Assembly: GCA_963744255.1 (NCBI GenBank)
Contig: CAVUSZ010000020.1
Location: forward strand, 1 to 64,000
DNA length: 64,000 bases
Origin: DATEDA01 sp963744255
Lineage (GTDB): Bacteria > Pseudomonadota > Gammaproteobacteria > Burkholderiales > SG8-39
Direction of reading: 5' to 3'
Below, one piece after another: positions 46,834-55,072 of the stretch. The notes under the pieces are model-generated. The model ran no database searches and was not told the DNA's origin. It worked only from the letters and a program-made list of their open reading frames with translations. Both the position numbers and the translations under genes were made by a program. Position 1 is the first letter of the stretch. Every line of letters starts with the position of its first letter.

Positions 46834-47670
46834 GTGCTCGCCTACCGGCACCATTTCCACGCCGGCAACTTCGCCGACGTGTTCAAGCATGCGCTGCTCG
46901 TGCGCCTGCTCGGCGCGATTGCCGCGAAGGACAAGCCATTCTTCTATCTCGATACGCACGCGGGCATCGGGCGGTACGACCTCGCCCACCCGTGGGCGCA
47001 GAAGAACGCCGAGTTCCGCCAGGGCATCGAACGGCTCTGGGAGCGCAGCGACCTGCCGCCGTTGCTGACGCCGTTCGTGGAGGCGGTGCGGGCGGAGAAT
47101 CCGGGCGGGAAGCTCCGCTTCTATCCCGGCTCGCCGTTGCTCGCGCGGCGTTTCCTTCGCACCGGCGACCGGATGGTGCTGAGCGAGCTGAACAAGACGG
47201 ATGTTTCCGAGCTCGGCGAGCGCTTCGCCCGCGACCGGCAGGTCACCGTCCATCTCATGGACGGCTACCAGTCGCTCAAGGCGCATCTGCCGCCGAAGGA
47301 GCGCCGCGGGCTGGTGCTCGTCGACTCCTCGTTCGATCGCGCCGGCGAGCTCAAGCGCGTCGTCGACGGCCTCGCGCTCGCGCACGAACGCTGGGCGACC
47401 GGCGTGTACGCGATCTGGTATCCGCTGCTGGAGCCGGCGGCGATGCGCGGCTTCGAGCGCGACGTCGTCGCGACCGGCATCCGCAAGATTCTGCAGCTCG
47501 AGCTGTCGGTGGTGGCCGACGTTTGGACGCAGACGCTGCGCGGCTGCGGAATGCTCGTCGTCAACCCACCGTACCGTTTCGACGGCGAAGCCGAGGTGAT
47601 CGTCGCGTGGCTTGCGAAGGTGCTCGCGACGGAGGGTCGCTCGCGCTGGCGGTGGCTCGTGCCGGAGTAG
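46834..47670 (+). CDS. rlmJ: RlmJ-family 23S rRNA A2030 N6-methyltransferase, altered catalytic motif
   Basis: 278 residues from a GTG. 'MLAYRHHFHAGNFADVFKHALLV' is the conserved RlmJ N-terminus and 'FFYLDTHAGIGRYDL' the SAM site. 'FYPGSPLLARRFLRTGDRMVLSELN', 'VHLMDGYQSLKAHLPPKERRGLVL', and the end 'GCGMLVVNPPYRFDGE' also fit the family. At the place of the catalytic DPPY motif (RRGLVLIDPPYE in known RlmJ) the sequence reads 'VDSSFD'. Both prolines became serine, at codons TCC and TCG. The fold is intact and there is no shift, so it is under selection, but the N6-adenine activity may be changed or lost. Confidence 0.85.
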   Translation: MLAYRHHFHAGNFADVFKHALLVRLLGAIAAKDKPFFYLDTHAGIGRYDLAHPWAQKNAEFRQGIERLWERSDLPPLLTPFVEAVRAENPGGKLRFYPGSPLLARRFLRTGDRMVLSELNKTDVSELGERFARDRQVTVHLMDGYQSLKAHLPPKERRGLVLVDSSFDRAGELKRVVDGLALAHERWATGVYAIWYPLLEPAAMRGFERDVVATGIRKILQLELSVVADVWTQTLRGCGMLVVNPPYRFDGEAEVIVAWLAKVLATEGRSRWRWLVPE

Positions 47671-47689
47671 CAGCGCCGACGCCGCCTGG

Positions 47690-47789
47690 CGTCAGATGGC
47701 CAGTGGGTCTGCTCAACCGCGATGACCTAGGCTCGGCGGCCAGCGTCACGTTCTTCGGACAGTTCCTGGACCACGACTTCACCCGGTAG
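47690..47789 (+). pseudogene. heme peroxidase fragment (N-terminal distal-His region)
   Basis: One frame ends 'SVTFFGQFLDHDFTR' then TAG. This matches 'GTTFFGQFLDHDFTFDLE' of the main peroxidase at 48960-49010, the distal-His segment of the animal-type peroxidase family. Nothing else of the protein remains. The following 47790-48144 shows no gene; only the palindrome at 48114-48131 stands out. Confidence 0.6.
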
Positions 47790-48106
47790 GGAAACCTGCG
47801 GTCCCGCGTGTCGGCGACGGCAGACCACGCGGATTCGGCGGAAATCAACCAGTTAGCCGAAGCGGGCGCACCGGGTGTTGCCGGTCGGCGACGTTCCGCA
47901 TGCCCTTCCCTCCCATCACCCGCGCGCTAACCTGCTGAGTTCTGACGAAAGTCTCCCCCTGGGCGCGGCGATTGCTAGCGGGCCGCCCCGCAACCGCACG
48001 CTCCATCGATCACGGAATTTTCCGGTTGCATGGTCCGTTGCGGGCTTGGCCTTGCCTCGACCCCGTCGGGACAGGCCGAGCTGCCGCAGCGGCGTCCGTG
48101 CGGTGC

Positions 48107-48131
48107 TTGACGTCGGTGATCCAAATCACCG
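48107..48131. promoter_or_regulatory. TTGACG box and 18-bp inverted repeat upstream of a small gene
   Basis: CGGTGAT-CCAA-ATCACCG (48114-48131) is a perfect 7-bp inverted repeat. TTGACG (48107-48112), a -35-like hexamer, lies immediately before it. The start codon at 48145 and GGGAGG lie just downstream. It could be an operator or a 5' RNA hairpin. Confidence 0.45.
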
Positions 48132-48144
48132 CGAGGGAGGAATC

Positions 48145-48450
48145 ATGAGCACACCGTTTGAGTGGGCGATCCTATCGATTTGCTGTGGCGCGCTTGCGCT
48201 CGTCGCGATCGACATCGCGTTCGAGATGCCTGCGGTTCGCACTGACGCCAACCGGCTCGGGCGGCAAGGATCGATCGACGCGGAGAGCCTGCCTCCCCGG
48301 CTCGCCTCGCAACCCGCGCCGGCCGCGCCCGCGACTGGCTTCCTCGACCTGACGAACGGGTTTACCGAGCAGGGACCGCCCGTCGCTAGCGCGAACGAGA
48401 GGAAAGGCGTCGTCCGCTCCTTCAACCACGACCGGTTCATCTTCGACTAG
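48145..48450 (+). CDS. small membrane-anchored protein, unknown function
   Basis: 101 residues. A strong GAGGGAGGA site precedes the ATG. One hydrophobic segment at about 7-25 ('WAILSICCGALALVAIDIAF') is followed by a Pro/Ala-rich linker and 'GFLDLTNGFTEQGPPVASAN' and 'GVVRSFNHDRFIFD' at the end. I do not recognise a family. It precedes the Tat-exported heme peroxidase by 134 bp on the same strand and may be its partner. Confidence 0.6.
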   Translation: MSTPFEWAILSICCGALALVAIDIAFEMPAVRTDANRLGRQGSIDAESLPPRLASQPAPAAPATGFLDLTNGFTEQGPPVASANERKGVVRSFNHDRFIFD

Positions 48451-48584
48451 GCCCGGACGAGCGGGGTCGGGCGCGTTCGTGGAATCGACCGCGAACGGCA
48501 CGATGCTTCTCATCCGGATCGCACCAGGCAAATCGAGCGCATGCATACGCCCTTCGGGGTCGCTCGTGCGCCCAAGGAGGCAAC

Positions 48585-50228
48585 ATGAATACCTATGAGG
48601 GGCAACAATCGAGCGGCATCAGCCGGCGCACGTTCCTCGGTGCGCTCGGCGCGGGGGCCGTTGCACCGGCAGCGATGCTGGGTGGGAGCCGGAACGCCTA
48701 CGCGGACGACGCAGATCAATTGCTGCAAGGGCGGCATGTCATTCGCTCAGACCGGTTCGGCCGAATGTTTCCGGATCTGCCAGCCGTTCGCTATCCCGAG
48801 CCGAAGGCTCAATGAAGCGCTGCTCGCGCTGGGCGCGAAGGGCGGTCTGATGGATGCGAAGGACCCGCTCGAAGGTGACCCGGGTCGGCCGCGTCCTGTT
48901 GATTACCGACCCGGCGAATAGCGCAAACAATCCCGACAACCCCAAACATCCGGCGGGTACGACATTCTTCGGCCAGTTCCTCGATCACGACTTCACGTTC
49001 GACCTGGAGTCGAGCCTTGGCATCCGCACCGACCCGGAGGAATCGCCCAACGGCCGCACGCCGATGCTCGATCTCGATACGGTGTATGGCGGTGGACCAA
49101 GCCGGAGCCCCCAGCTATACGTGCGCGCAAATCGTCGCGTCGGTCCCAAGCTCAGAATTGAAAGCGGCGGCTTGTTCGAAGACGTGCCGCGAACACGCAA
49201 TGGCGTGGCGATCATCGGCGACCCGCGCAATGACGAGAACATGGTGATCAGCGGGTTGCAGGCCGCGTTCATCAAATTTCACAACAACGTGGTGGATCTC
49301 GTCACCAAGCAGAATCCCCGCGACGACGCCGACGAAATTTTCAGCAAGGCACGCCGAATCGTCACCTGGCACTACCAATGGATCATCGTCAACGAGTTTC
49401 TGCCGCTGCTCATCGGTCAAACCAGGGTAAACAGGTTGCTGGAGAGGGGGCCAAGGTTTTTCCGGACGTCGGTGCCGTTCATTCCCGTGGAGTTCCAAGG
49501 CGCGGCGTATCGCCTGGGCCACAGCATGGTGCGGCCCTCCTACCGCGCTAACTTCGACGGCGACGTGGGGGGCAACCCTGCCACCGGAGCGCCGGCGTTC
49601 TTCGGCATGATTTTCGATCCGGCGGGCGAAGGGCAAGCCGACCCGGTGGATTTGCGCGGCTTTACGCGTGCGCCGCGGCGCTTTATCGGTTGGCAGACGT
49701 TCTTCGAGTTCGACGCCGTGAACGTCAGAAGGACCAAGCTGCTCGATACGACGATTTCCTCGCCGCTGTTCGATCTGCCGCTCGCCACCATCCCTGGCCA
49801 GACAGCAGGCTCCCACGTCTTTGCCGCAGCGCAACCTGCTGCGGCACCTCACGTGGTCGCTGCCTTCCGGGCAAGCGATCGCGAAAGAAATTGGCGCGGC
49901 TCCGCTTACGGCCGGTACGCTGGGCGACCTGTCGGATATTCAGCCACTCGGGGCAAAGCTCGATCGGTCGACACCGCTGTGGTTCTACATCCTGAGAGAA
50001 GCGTTCGTGCAGCAGAACGGGGAGCGACTGGGCGATGTCGGTAGCACGATCGTCGGCGAAGTCTTCATCCAAATTCTGAAGAGCGACCGCAACTCGTACT
50101 TGGCCGCGTCCCCGAAGTGGCGGCCCACGCTGCCGGACCGCTCCGGCAAAGTCACGGGAAATTACGCGATGACCGACCTGCTCACCTACGCCGAGGTGGT
50201 CAAACGCGGACCGGGCTCACCAGAGTAG
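48585..50228 (+). pseudogene. Tat-exported animal-type heme peroxidase, frameshifted
   Basis: The start has AAGGAGG and a twin-arginine signal 'ISRRTFLGALGAGAVAPAAM'. After two shifts between about 48790 and 48880 the main frame reads 'TTFFGQFLDHDFTFDLESS' (distal His region), 'LDTVYGGGP', 'GDPRNDENMVISGLQAAFIKFHNNVVD' (catalytic Arg region) and 'AAYRLGHSMVRPSYRAN' (proximal His). A third shift near 49810 leads to 'RNLLRHLTWSLPSGQAIAKEIG', 'STPLWFYILREAF', 'GSTIVGEVFIQIL' and 'YAMTDLLTYAEVV', the usual C-terminus. The order is complete, so either recent decay or assembly errors. It would oxidise halides or organic substrates outside the cytoplasm. Confidence 0.8.
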
Positions 50229-50257
50229 ACCGCATGACAACAAGACACCCTCGCTGT

Positions 50258-50354
50258 TCGCCACGGCTGCCGGACCGGGCCGGCAGAGTCAGCGGGCGGT
50301 TCACGATCCCCGACCTGCTCACCTTCGCCGGCGTGGTGGATAGGGGACCGGGCT
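50258..50354 (+). pseudogene. second heme peroxidase C-terminal remnant
   Basis: Reads 'RLPDRAGRVSGRFTIPDLLT' and then 'FAGVVDRGPG'. It parallels the end of the main peroxidase ('TLPDRSGKVTGNYAMTDLLT', 'YAEVVKRGPG'). It is diverged but clearly paralogous, and only the last 30 or so residues remain. The following 50361-50719 contains no gene that I can support. Confidence 0.65.
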
Positions 50355-50623
50355 GCCCCCGACGACCGACGCCGCCGGATAGATCGATCGCCGCACTTGC
50401 GCGCCGGCAGGGCCGTTCGCGTTTCCCTCGGCGGAGGGACGACGAAGAAAACGGCCCCGCGCCGGCGATAGCCGGACCGAACGGGGCCGAGAGGTGCTGG
50501 CGACGCTTTGCCGGAACTTGATGAATCGCCCCGCAATCTGTCGATCAACCCGGCGATCGCGGTGCGCCCGAGGGAGCGAGGGGGATCGGGCGACGCCACG
50601 CGCTGGAGATTACGGGGGGCGGT

Positions 50624-50680
50624 GGCTCAGGGCGTGAGCCCATACAACGGAAATTGCTCCCTTCGCCGCAGGCGCGGGAG
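50624..50680. terminator. two short hairpins downstream of the repeat-protein gene
   Basis: GGCTCA (50624-50629) pairs with TGAGCC (50635-50640), and CTCCC (50657-50661) with GGGAG (50676-50680). Both lie after the minus-strand gene that ends at 50720. Confidence 0.35.
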
Positions 50681-50719
50681 GGGGCTCGGCGCGGCCGCTA
50701 CAGAAGCAGCCGCCTCAGC

Positions 50720-51052
50720 TCACTTTCGCGCCGAGCTTGCCGTCGCTACGGGCGCTGCCGATTGGGTAATTTCGCCCAGGCCGCTGTCGACCTTCTCTGC
50801 GGGCTGAATGTAGAGCCAGGGCTCGCGCCATTCCGAGTGATGCGGCAGAGCGCCCAGTCCCGAGTCGACCTTTTCGGCAGGCGTGACGTACAGCCAGGGC
50901 TCACGCCATTGGGAATAGTGCGGGAGTTTGCCCAATCCGCTGTCGATCTTCGCCGTCGGAGTCGGGACCGTCTCGCCGGCCCACGCCGCCGTGGACAGTC
51001 CGAGCGCCAGCCCGGTGACCATGCGAAAGAAGAGTCTGGTTGTGCGATGCAT
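50720..51052 (-). CDS. exported protein with 26-residue tandem repeats
   Basis: 110 residues. The signal peptide 'MHRTTRLFFRMVTGLALGLS' continues 'TAAWA', with cleavage before GET. The mature chain consists of a repeated unit of 26 residues beginning I/VDSGLG: unit 1 'IDSGLGKLPHYSQWREPWLY', unit 2 'VDSGLGALPHHSEWREPWLY', and a partial third 'VDSGLGEI'. Each is joined by TPAEK or QPAEK. The conserved Trp, His and Tyr suggest a folded repeat or a ligand or wall-binding surface. I know no function for this family. It has no operon partner. Confidence 0.75.
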   Translation of the reverse strand: MHRTTRLFFRMVTGLALGLSTAAWAGETVPTPTAKIDSGLGKLPHYSQWREPWLYVTPAEKVDSGLGALPHHSEWREPWLYIQPAEKVDSGLGEITQSAAPVATASSARK

Positions 51053-51384
51053 GGCGTTCTCCTATAGCAAGAGGGGACAGCAGGGCGCATCGCAGGGTTC
51101 ATGCCAGCTCGCTGCCGCCTGGCCGGTGCACGGAACGTGCGAAATGCCCGCCGAACGGCGCGTGGCCTGTCGGGTTCTTCGCTGTTGTGCGGAACCTTCG
51201 ACGGCGCCGCGGAGCACGTTCCCGTAAGCCCGCACCCGCTGGCCGTGGCACACTCGCGGCGACGTGCCGGTGGCAGCCGCCGCCTCCACCCCGCCCGTGT
51301 CCCGTGTCAATTGACAGACCCGACAGCCGGCAGCCTGCGCCGACTCGCCTCGTTCACATCCCCGGCGCTGGGGCGCCGGCGCCC

Positions 51385-52425
51385 TTGCTCAGTGGCTCGC
51401 GGCGCATCCTCCACCTCGATATGGACGCCTTCTTCGCGGCGGTCGAGCTGCTGCGGCGCCCGGAGCTCAAGGGAAAGCCGGTGGTCATCGGCGGACGCGG
51501 CGACCCGACGCGCCGCGGGGTCGTGTCGACCGCGACCTACGAGGCGCGCAGGTTCGGGATCAGGTCGGCGATGCCGCTCCGCACCGCGCACAAGCTGTGC
51601 CCCGAGGCGGTATTCCTGCCGGTGGACTTCGCCGAGTACGAGCGCTACTCGGCCCTCTTCAAGGCCGAGATGCGCAAGATCTCGCCGCAGATGCAGAACC
51701 GCGGCATCGACGAGGCGTTCCTCGACGTCACCGACGTGCCGGGCTCGAGCGAGGAGATCGCGCACCGCATCAAGTCCGGAATCTTCGCCGCCACCGGTCT
51801 CACCTGCTCGATCGGCATCGCGCCGAACAAGCTGCTGGCGAAGATGGCCTCGGAGCTCGACAAGCCCGATGGTCTGACGGTGCTGGGCGACGGCGACCTC
51901 GAGGCGCGCATCTGGCCGCTCGACGTGCGCAAGGTGCCGGGCATCGGCCCGAAGACGGAGGCGCGGCTCGCGGCAATCGGGATACGCACGATCGGCGAGC
52001 TTGCGGCAGTGCCGGTCGAGCAGCTCGTCGCGACCTTCGGCCGCTCGTACGGCGCGTTCCTGCACGAGGCCGCGCACGGGCTGGACGACGATCCGGTCGT
52101 CACCCACTCGGAGCCCCGGAGCCGCAGCCGCGAGACGACGTTCCAGGAGGACGTCGGCGACTGGCAGGCGATCGCGCGGACGCTCGCGCGCCTGTCACGC
52201 GACGTCGCGGAAGAACTCCAGGCCGAGGGCTACCGCGGCCGTGCGATCGGCATCAAGGTGCGGTTCGCCGATTTCGACACGCACACGCGCGTGAAGACGC
52301 TGCCCGAGCCGACGAGCTCTGCGACCGCGATCCGCAAGGCGGCATTCGAGTGCCTCGGGCGGCTCGAGCTCGACCGCAGGGTGCGGCTGCTCGGCGTGCG
52401 CGTGGGCGAGCTCAGTCGAGCGTAG
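51385..52425 (+). CDS. dinB: DNA polymerase IV
   Basis: 346 residues from a TTG at 51385; a GTG at 51304 is an alternative. Y-family signatures: 'RILHLDMDAFFAAVELL' (first catalytic Asp), 'VVSTATYEARRFGIRSAMP', 'GIDEAFLDVTD' (SxDE-type motif with catalytic Asp-Glu), 'CSIGIAPNKLLAKMASELDKPDG', 'KVPGIGPKTEARLAAIGI' (HhH). The little-finger domain follows ('SRETTFQEDVGDW'). It performs translesion synthesis. I see no LexA box upstream, and 51053-51384 has no other gene. Confidence 0.92.
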   Translation: MLSGSRRILHLDMDAFFAAVELLRRPELKGKPVVIGGRGDPTRRGVVSTATYEARRFGIRSAMPLRTAHKLCPEAVFLPVDFAEYERYSALFKAEMRKISPQMQNRGIDEAFLDVTDVPGSSEEIAHRIKSGIFAATGLTCSIGIAPNKLLAKMASELDKPDGLTVLGDGDLEARIWPLDVRKVPGIGPKTEARLAAIGIRTIGELAAVPVEQLVATFGRSYGAFLHEAAHGLDDDPVVTHSEPRSRSRETTFQEDVGDWQAIARTLARLSRDVAEELQAEGYRGRAIGIKVRFADFDTHTRVKTLPEPTSSATAIRKAAFECLGRLELDRRVRLLGVRVGELSRA

Positions 52426-52490
52426 CGCACCGCTCGACTTGGCCTTGCGGCTCGATTACCCTCGGCGCTTTTCCCCGCGACTTCCCTACC

Positions 52491-54839
52491 GTGAGCACCG
52501 CCAGCGACCACATCCAGCCCGGCCGCAGTCAATGGATCGGCAAGCCTGTCCGCCGTCTCGAGGATCGCCACCTGATGACCGGCCGGGGCAAGTTCACCGA
52601 CGACGTCAACATGCCGGGCCAGGCTTACTGCGCCTTCGCGCGCTCGCCGCATGCGCACGCGCGCGTGGTGCGAGTTGACACCACCGCTGCGCGCAACGCG
52701 CCCGGCGTGATCGCGGCGATCACCGGCGAGGACTTGATCGCGGACGGCGTCGGCCAGATGCCCTACTCGGGGATGCACAAGCGGCCGGACGGCTCGCCGA
52801 TCGCCGCGCCCCCGCGCTATCCGCTCACCGCCGACGCGGCAAGGTACGTCGGGCACCCGTTCGCGATGGTGGTCGCGGCGACGCGCAACCAGGCGAAGGA
52901 CGCCGCGGAGCTGATCGAGGTGGAGTGGGAGGAGTTGCCCGCCGTGGCCGACGCGATGGCCAGCGCGCGCGCGGACGCGCCGCACCTGTGGCCGCCAGCG
53001 TTCACGCCGGAGTACGGCAACATCGCCGCTGTCTACCGCAAGGGTGACAAGGCGGCGGCCGATGCCGCGTTCGCGAGCGCGCACAAGGTGGTCTCGATCC
53101 GGATCGTCAACAACCGGGTCGTTTCGAATCCGATCGAGCCGAAAGCTGCGGCCGCGCAATACGACGCGGCGACGGAAACGCTCACGCTCTGGTGCCCGAC
53201 GCAGAACACTCACGTGATGCGCCAGCAGATCGCCGAGGCGATCCTGAAGATGCCGGTCGACAAGCTGCGCGTGATCACCGGCGACCTCGGCGGTGGCTTC
53301 GGCACGCGCGTCTGGCCGTATCCGGAATACGCCGCGGTCGCGTACGCCGCGCGCAAGCTCGGACGGCCGGTGAAGTGGCTCGCCGACCGCTCGGAGACGT
53401 TCCTCTCCGACAACCACGGCCGCGACCACGTGTCCGAGGCCGCGCTCGCGATCGATGCCGACCATCGCTTCACGGCGCTGCGCATCCGCACCTACGCCAA
53501 CATCGGCGGTGTCATCTCGAACTTCGGCGCGGCGGTTCCGGCGTTCTCGGGCGCGCGCACGCCGACCGGCGTGTACCGGATCCCGGTGCTCGACCAGGAA
53601 GTGCGGATGATGTTCACCAACACGACGCCGGTCGACGCGTATCGCGGCGCGGGGCGTCCGGAAGCGGGCTACCTCATCGAACGCCTGGTCAGCCGCGCGG
53701 CGATCGAGCTCGGCGTCGATCCGGTCGACCTGCGGCGCAGGAACTTCGTCCGGCCGGAGGACATGCCCTATACCAATGCGGCCGGTTACACCTATGACTG
53801 CGGGAACTTCGCCAGCGTCCTCGACAAGGCGCTCGCGGCCGCCGACTGGGACGGCTTTCCCGCGCGCAGGGCCGAGGCGAAAAAGCGCGGCAGGCTCGCG
53901 GGGCGCGGGCTGGGCTGCTACGTCGAGGTCACCGGCAGCGCGAACCTGAGCGAGACGGTCGGCGTGACCGTGACCGGCGAGGGCCGCGTGATCGTCGTGT
54001 CGGGCACGCAGTCGATGGGCACCGGGCTGTGGACCTCCTACGCGCAGATCGTCGCCGAGCGCCTCGGGGTCGCGCCGGAGGCGGTCTCGGTGATCCAGGG
54101 CGATACGGCGATCGTGAAGTCGGGCGGCGGCAGCGGCGGCTCGCGGTCGCTGCAGGTCGGCGGCGCCGCGGTGCTCGCGGGAGCGAACGCGACGGTCGAG
54201 GCGGGGCGCAAGCTGGCTGCGGGCGCGCTCGAGGCGTCCGAGAGCGACATCGAGTTCCGCGCCGGACGGTTCGTCATCGGCGGCACCGACCGGGGGATCG
54301 ACCTCTTCGAGCTCGCGGCGAAGCAGCCGCAGGCGAAGCTCGCCGTGTCGGCCGCCGCGACCGCGAAGGACCAGACCTGGCCGAACGGCTGCCAGATCGC
54401 GGAGGTGGAGATCGAGCCGGAAACCGGCATCGTCAAGCTCGTCCGCCACGTGGCGGTCGACGACATCGGGCGGGTCATGAACCCGTTGATCGCGCACGGG
54501 CAGATCGAGGGCGGGATCGTCCAGGGGATCGGCCAGGCGCTCGTCGAGCAGACGGTCTACGACGCAAGCGGCCAGCTCCTGACCGGTTCGTTCATGGACT
54601 ACGCGATGCCGCGCGCCGACGACGTTCCCCACCTCGAATGCGGGTTCGACGAGACGACGCCGACCGCGCTGAACGTGCTCGGCGCCAAGGGCGCGGGCGA
54701 GTCGGGCACGCACGGCGCGGTGCCGGCGGTGGTGAACGCGGTGATCGATGCGCTCCTCGAGCTCGGGATCCGCGAGATCGACATGCCGATCACGCGCGAG
54801 AAGGTTTGGCGGGCGATCCGGGTGGCTCGATCGGCGTAG
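52491..54839 (+). CDS. orphan molybdopterin-binding subunit of a xanthine dehydrogenase-family hydroxylase
   Basis: 782 residues from GTG at 52491. 'RRLEDRHLMTGRGKFTDDV' is the family N-terminus. The Mo-cofactor motifs 'GDLGGGFGTRVWPYPE', 'VDAYRGAGRPEAGYLIERL', 'GTQSMGTGLWTSYAQIVAE', 'GSGGSRSLQVGGAAV' and 'GAKGAGESGTHGAVPAVVNAV' (active-site Glu) are all present. It lacks the AYxCSFR loop of true CO dehydrogenase. Its usual partners, a 2Fe-2S and an FAD subunit, are not adjacent; the set at 59-63 kb has its own large subunit. It may borrow those partners or act with subunits elsewhere. Confidence 0.88.
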   Translation: MSTASDHIQPGRSQWIGKPVRRLEDRHLMTGRGKFTDDVNMPGQAYCAFARSPHAHARVVRVDTTAARNAPGVIAAITGEDLIADGVGQMPYSGMHKRPDGSPIAAPPRYPLTADAARYVGHPFAMVVAATRNQAKDAAELIEVEWEELPAVADAMASARADAPHLWPPAFTPEYGNIAAVYRKGDKAAADAAFASAHKVVSIRIVNNRVVSNPIEPKAAAAQYDAATETLTLWCPTQNTHVMRQQIAEAILKMPVDKLRVITGDLGGGFGTRVWPYPEYAAVAYAARKLGRPVKWLADRSETFLSDNHGRDHVSEAALAIDADHRFTALRIRTYANIGGVISNFGAAVPAFSGARTPTGVYRIPVLDQEVRMMFTNTTPVDAYRGAGRPEAGYLIERLVSRAAIELGVDPVDLRRRNFVRPEDMPYTNAAGYTYDCGNFASVLDKALAAADWDGFPARRAEAKKRGRLAGRGLGCYVEVTGSANLSETVGVTVTGEGRVIVVSGTQSMGTGLWTSYAQIVAERLGVAPEAVSVIQGDTAIVKSGGGSGGSRSLQVGGAAVLAGANATVEAGRKLAAGALEASESDIEFRAGRFVIGGTDRGIDLFELAAKQPQAKLAVSAAATAKDQTWPNGCQIAEVEIEPETGIVKLVRHVAVDDIGRVMNPLIAHGQIEGGIVQGIGQALVEQTVYDASGQLLTGSFMDYAMPRADDVPHLECGFDETTPTALNVLGAKGAGESGTHGAVPAVVNAVIDALLELGIREIDMPITREKVWRAIRVARSA

Positions 54840-54842
54840 CGG

Positions 54843-55052
54843 TTACTTGATCAGCCAGGCGACGAGCCACAGGATGAGCGACAGCACGACCGAGACGATC
54901 AAGCCGGTCGTGAGCGGGAAATAGAACACGAACCCGTCGCGCTCGATGCGGATGTCGCCGGGGAGGTGCCCCAGGCCGAGCTTGGCAACCAGCGGCCAGG
55001 CAAGGCCGAGCACGATGAGGACGATCCCGACGGCGATGAGCCAGCGTGCCAC
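54843..55052 (-). CDS. DUF2905 small membrane protein
   Basis: 69 residues from a GTG. Two membrane segments ('LIAVGIVLIVLGLAWPLVAKLG' and 'GLIVSVVLSLILWLVAWLIK') flank the conserved 'LGHLPGDIRIERDGFVFYFP' loop, the DUF2905 pattern. Function is unknown. It follows the PRISE-like gene by 20 bp on the same strand. Confidence 0.85.
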   Translation of the reverse strand: MARWLIAVGIVLIVLGLAWPLVAKLGLGHLPGDIRIERDGFVFYFPLTTGLIVSVVLSLILWLVAWLIK

Positions 55053-55072
55053 GTCCGTCTCGTGGTCCGGGC

